Made by a program: the position numbers and the translations under genes | Source: Haloarchaeobius sp. FL176 | GTDB lineage: Archaea > Halobacteriota > Halobacteria > Halobacteriales > Natrialbaceae | Assembly: GCF_024609245.1 (NCBI RefSeq) | Contig: NZ_JANJYH010000003.1 | Location: 124,001 to 188,000, forward strand | Length of the DNA: 64,000 nucleotides | Direction: 5' to 3' | Notes under the pieces: generated by a model | Seen by the model: the letters and a program-made list of their open reading frames with translations, nothing else | What the model was told of the DNA's origin: nothing | Databases searched by the model: none | Part shown: one piece after another, positions 63,899-64,000 of the stretch | How the letters are laid out: the number at the start of each line of letters is the position of its first letter | How positions within the stretch are numbered: the stretch's first letter is position 1

Positions 63899-64000
63899 AT
63901 GTCACACCGGACCCCGATGGTACTCGTCGTCGCCGAGGAGGAGCTGACCCGTGAGCGGTACCGGTCGGCCCTCGAGAGCAGCCAGCACGACGTAGTCGCG
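63899..64000 (+). CDS. Response-regulator receiver protein, N-terminal part
   Basis: The gene runs off the window end; 34 residues are visible. It begins with a receiver-type strand PMVLVVAEEELTRERYRSAL, like HalX-type haloarchaeal regulators, but the usual acidic pair after the first strand (DD or DE) is Ala-Glu-Glu, so phosphorylation may be altered. The rest is outside the window. Confidence 0.6.
   Translation, partial: MSHRTPMVLVVAEEELTRERYRSALESSQHDVVA

Overview
The window is a stretch of haloarchaeal (class Halobacteria) chromosome. The proteins are strongly acidic and the DNA is very GC-rich. Many genes are leaderless, with a TATA element about 25-30 bp before the start codon. Archaeal markers are present: ribosomal proteins L44e and S27e, aIF2-alpha, Nop10, family-B DNA polymerase, Mre11/Rad50, archaeosortase A, prepilin-type pilin and an intron-containing tRNA-Gln. 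The genus cannot be fixed from the sequence. I see no insertion sequence, prophage or CRISPR array; this is mostly core genome with a few accessory patches.

Layout. 1-4.0 kb: a START-like protein, a secreted Asp/Gly/Ser-stalk surface protein, a minimal FAD protein overlapping coaBC. 4.1-10.4 kb: a complete seven-gene Mrp Na+/H+ antiporter operon in the order A-B-C-D-E-F-G (minus strand), every junction overlapping. 10.7-19.0 kb: a winged-helix membrane protein, a pilin, hpt, an oligopeptide-type ABC transporter with its first permease gene divergent from the rest, a NUDIX protein and a GNAT acetyltransferase. 19.1-23.4 kb: initiator tRNA-Met, a GtrA/GT2 pair and a large YYY-motif membrane protein, probably for surface glycan work. 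23.4-29.9 kb: a coiled-coil protein, the rpl44e-rps27e-aif2a-nop10-PAC2 operon ending in a strong terminator, a J-domain membrane protein, artA and a metallophosphoesterase. 29.9-40.3 kb: cupin, FAD oxidoreductase, thrC, a metal-regulator/GDT1 transporter pair, LysE exporter, HD hydrolase, AlaX, DUF3179 protein, tRNA-Gln with intron, and a ferritin-like/DtxR pair. 40.4-48.1 kb: sufCBD and a family-B polymerase gene with an intein. 48.3-56.5 kb: small haloarchaeal proteins, rad50-mre11, a helix-hairpin-helix protein, and an overlapping aldolase/fructose-1,6-bisphosphatase pair. 56.8-64.0 kb: an acyl-CoA carboxylase carboxyltransferase, two bPH2 membrane proteins, a zinc-finger J protein, a TIR-domain protein, an HNH nuclease, tpiA, a YlbF-like protein and the start of a response regulator.

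How the genes fit together. Mrp handles Na+ export and pH homeostasis. fba, fbp and tpiA serve gluconeogenesis. SufCBD, the ferritin-like protein and two DtxR-family regulators handle iron and metals. The DtxR/GDT1 overlap suggests manganese control. ArtA anchors surface proteins, and the GtrA/GT2/YYY group probably decorates the surface.

The strongest unexplained signals are: (i) the gap at 58977-59257, which is almost entirely nested inverted repeats and looks like an undescribed structured RNA; (ii) phased TTGAA repeats in front of the response regulator; (iii) a TIR/HNH/zinc-finger-J neighbourhood that could be a signalling or defence module; (iv) an inverted repeat beside the initiator tRNA; and (v) a 411-residue polymerase intein ending in Gln instead of Asn.
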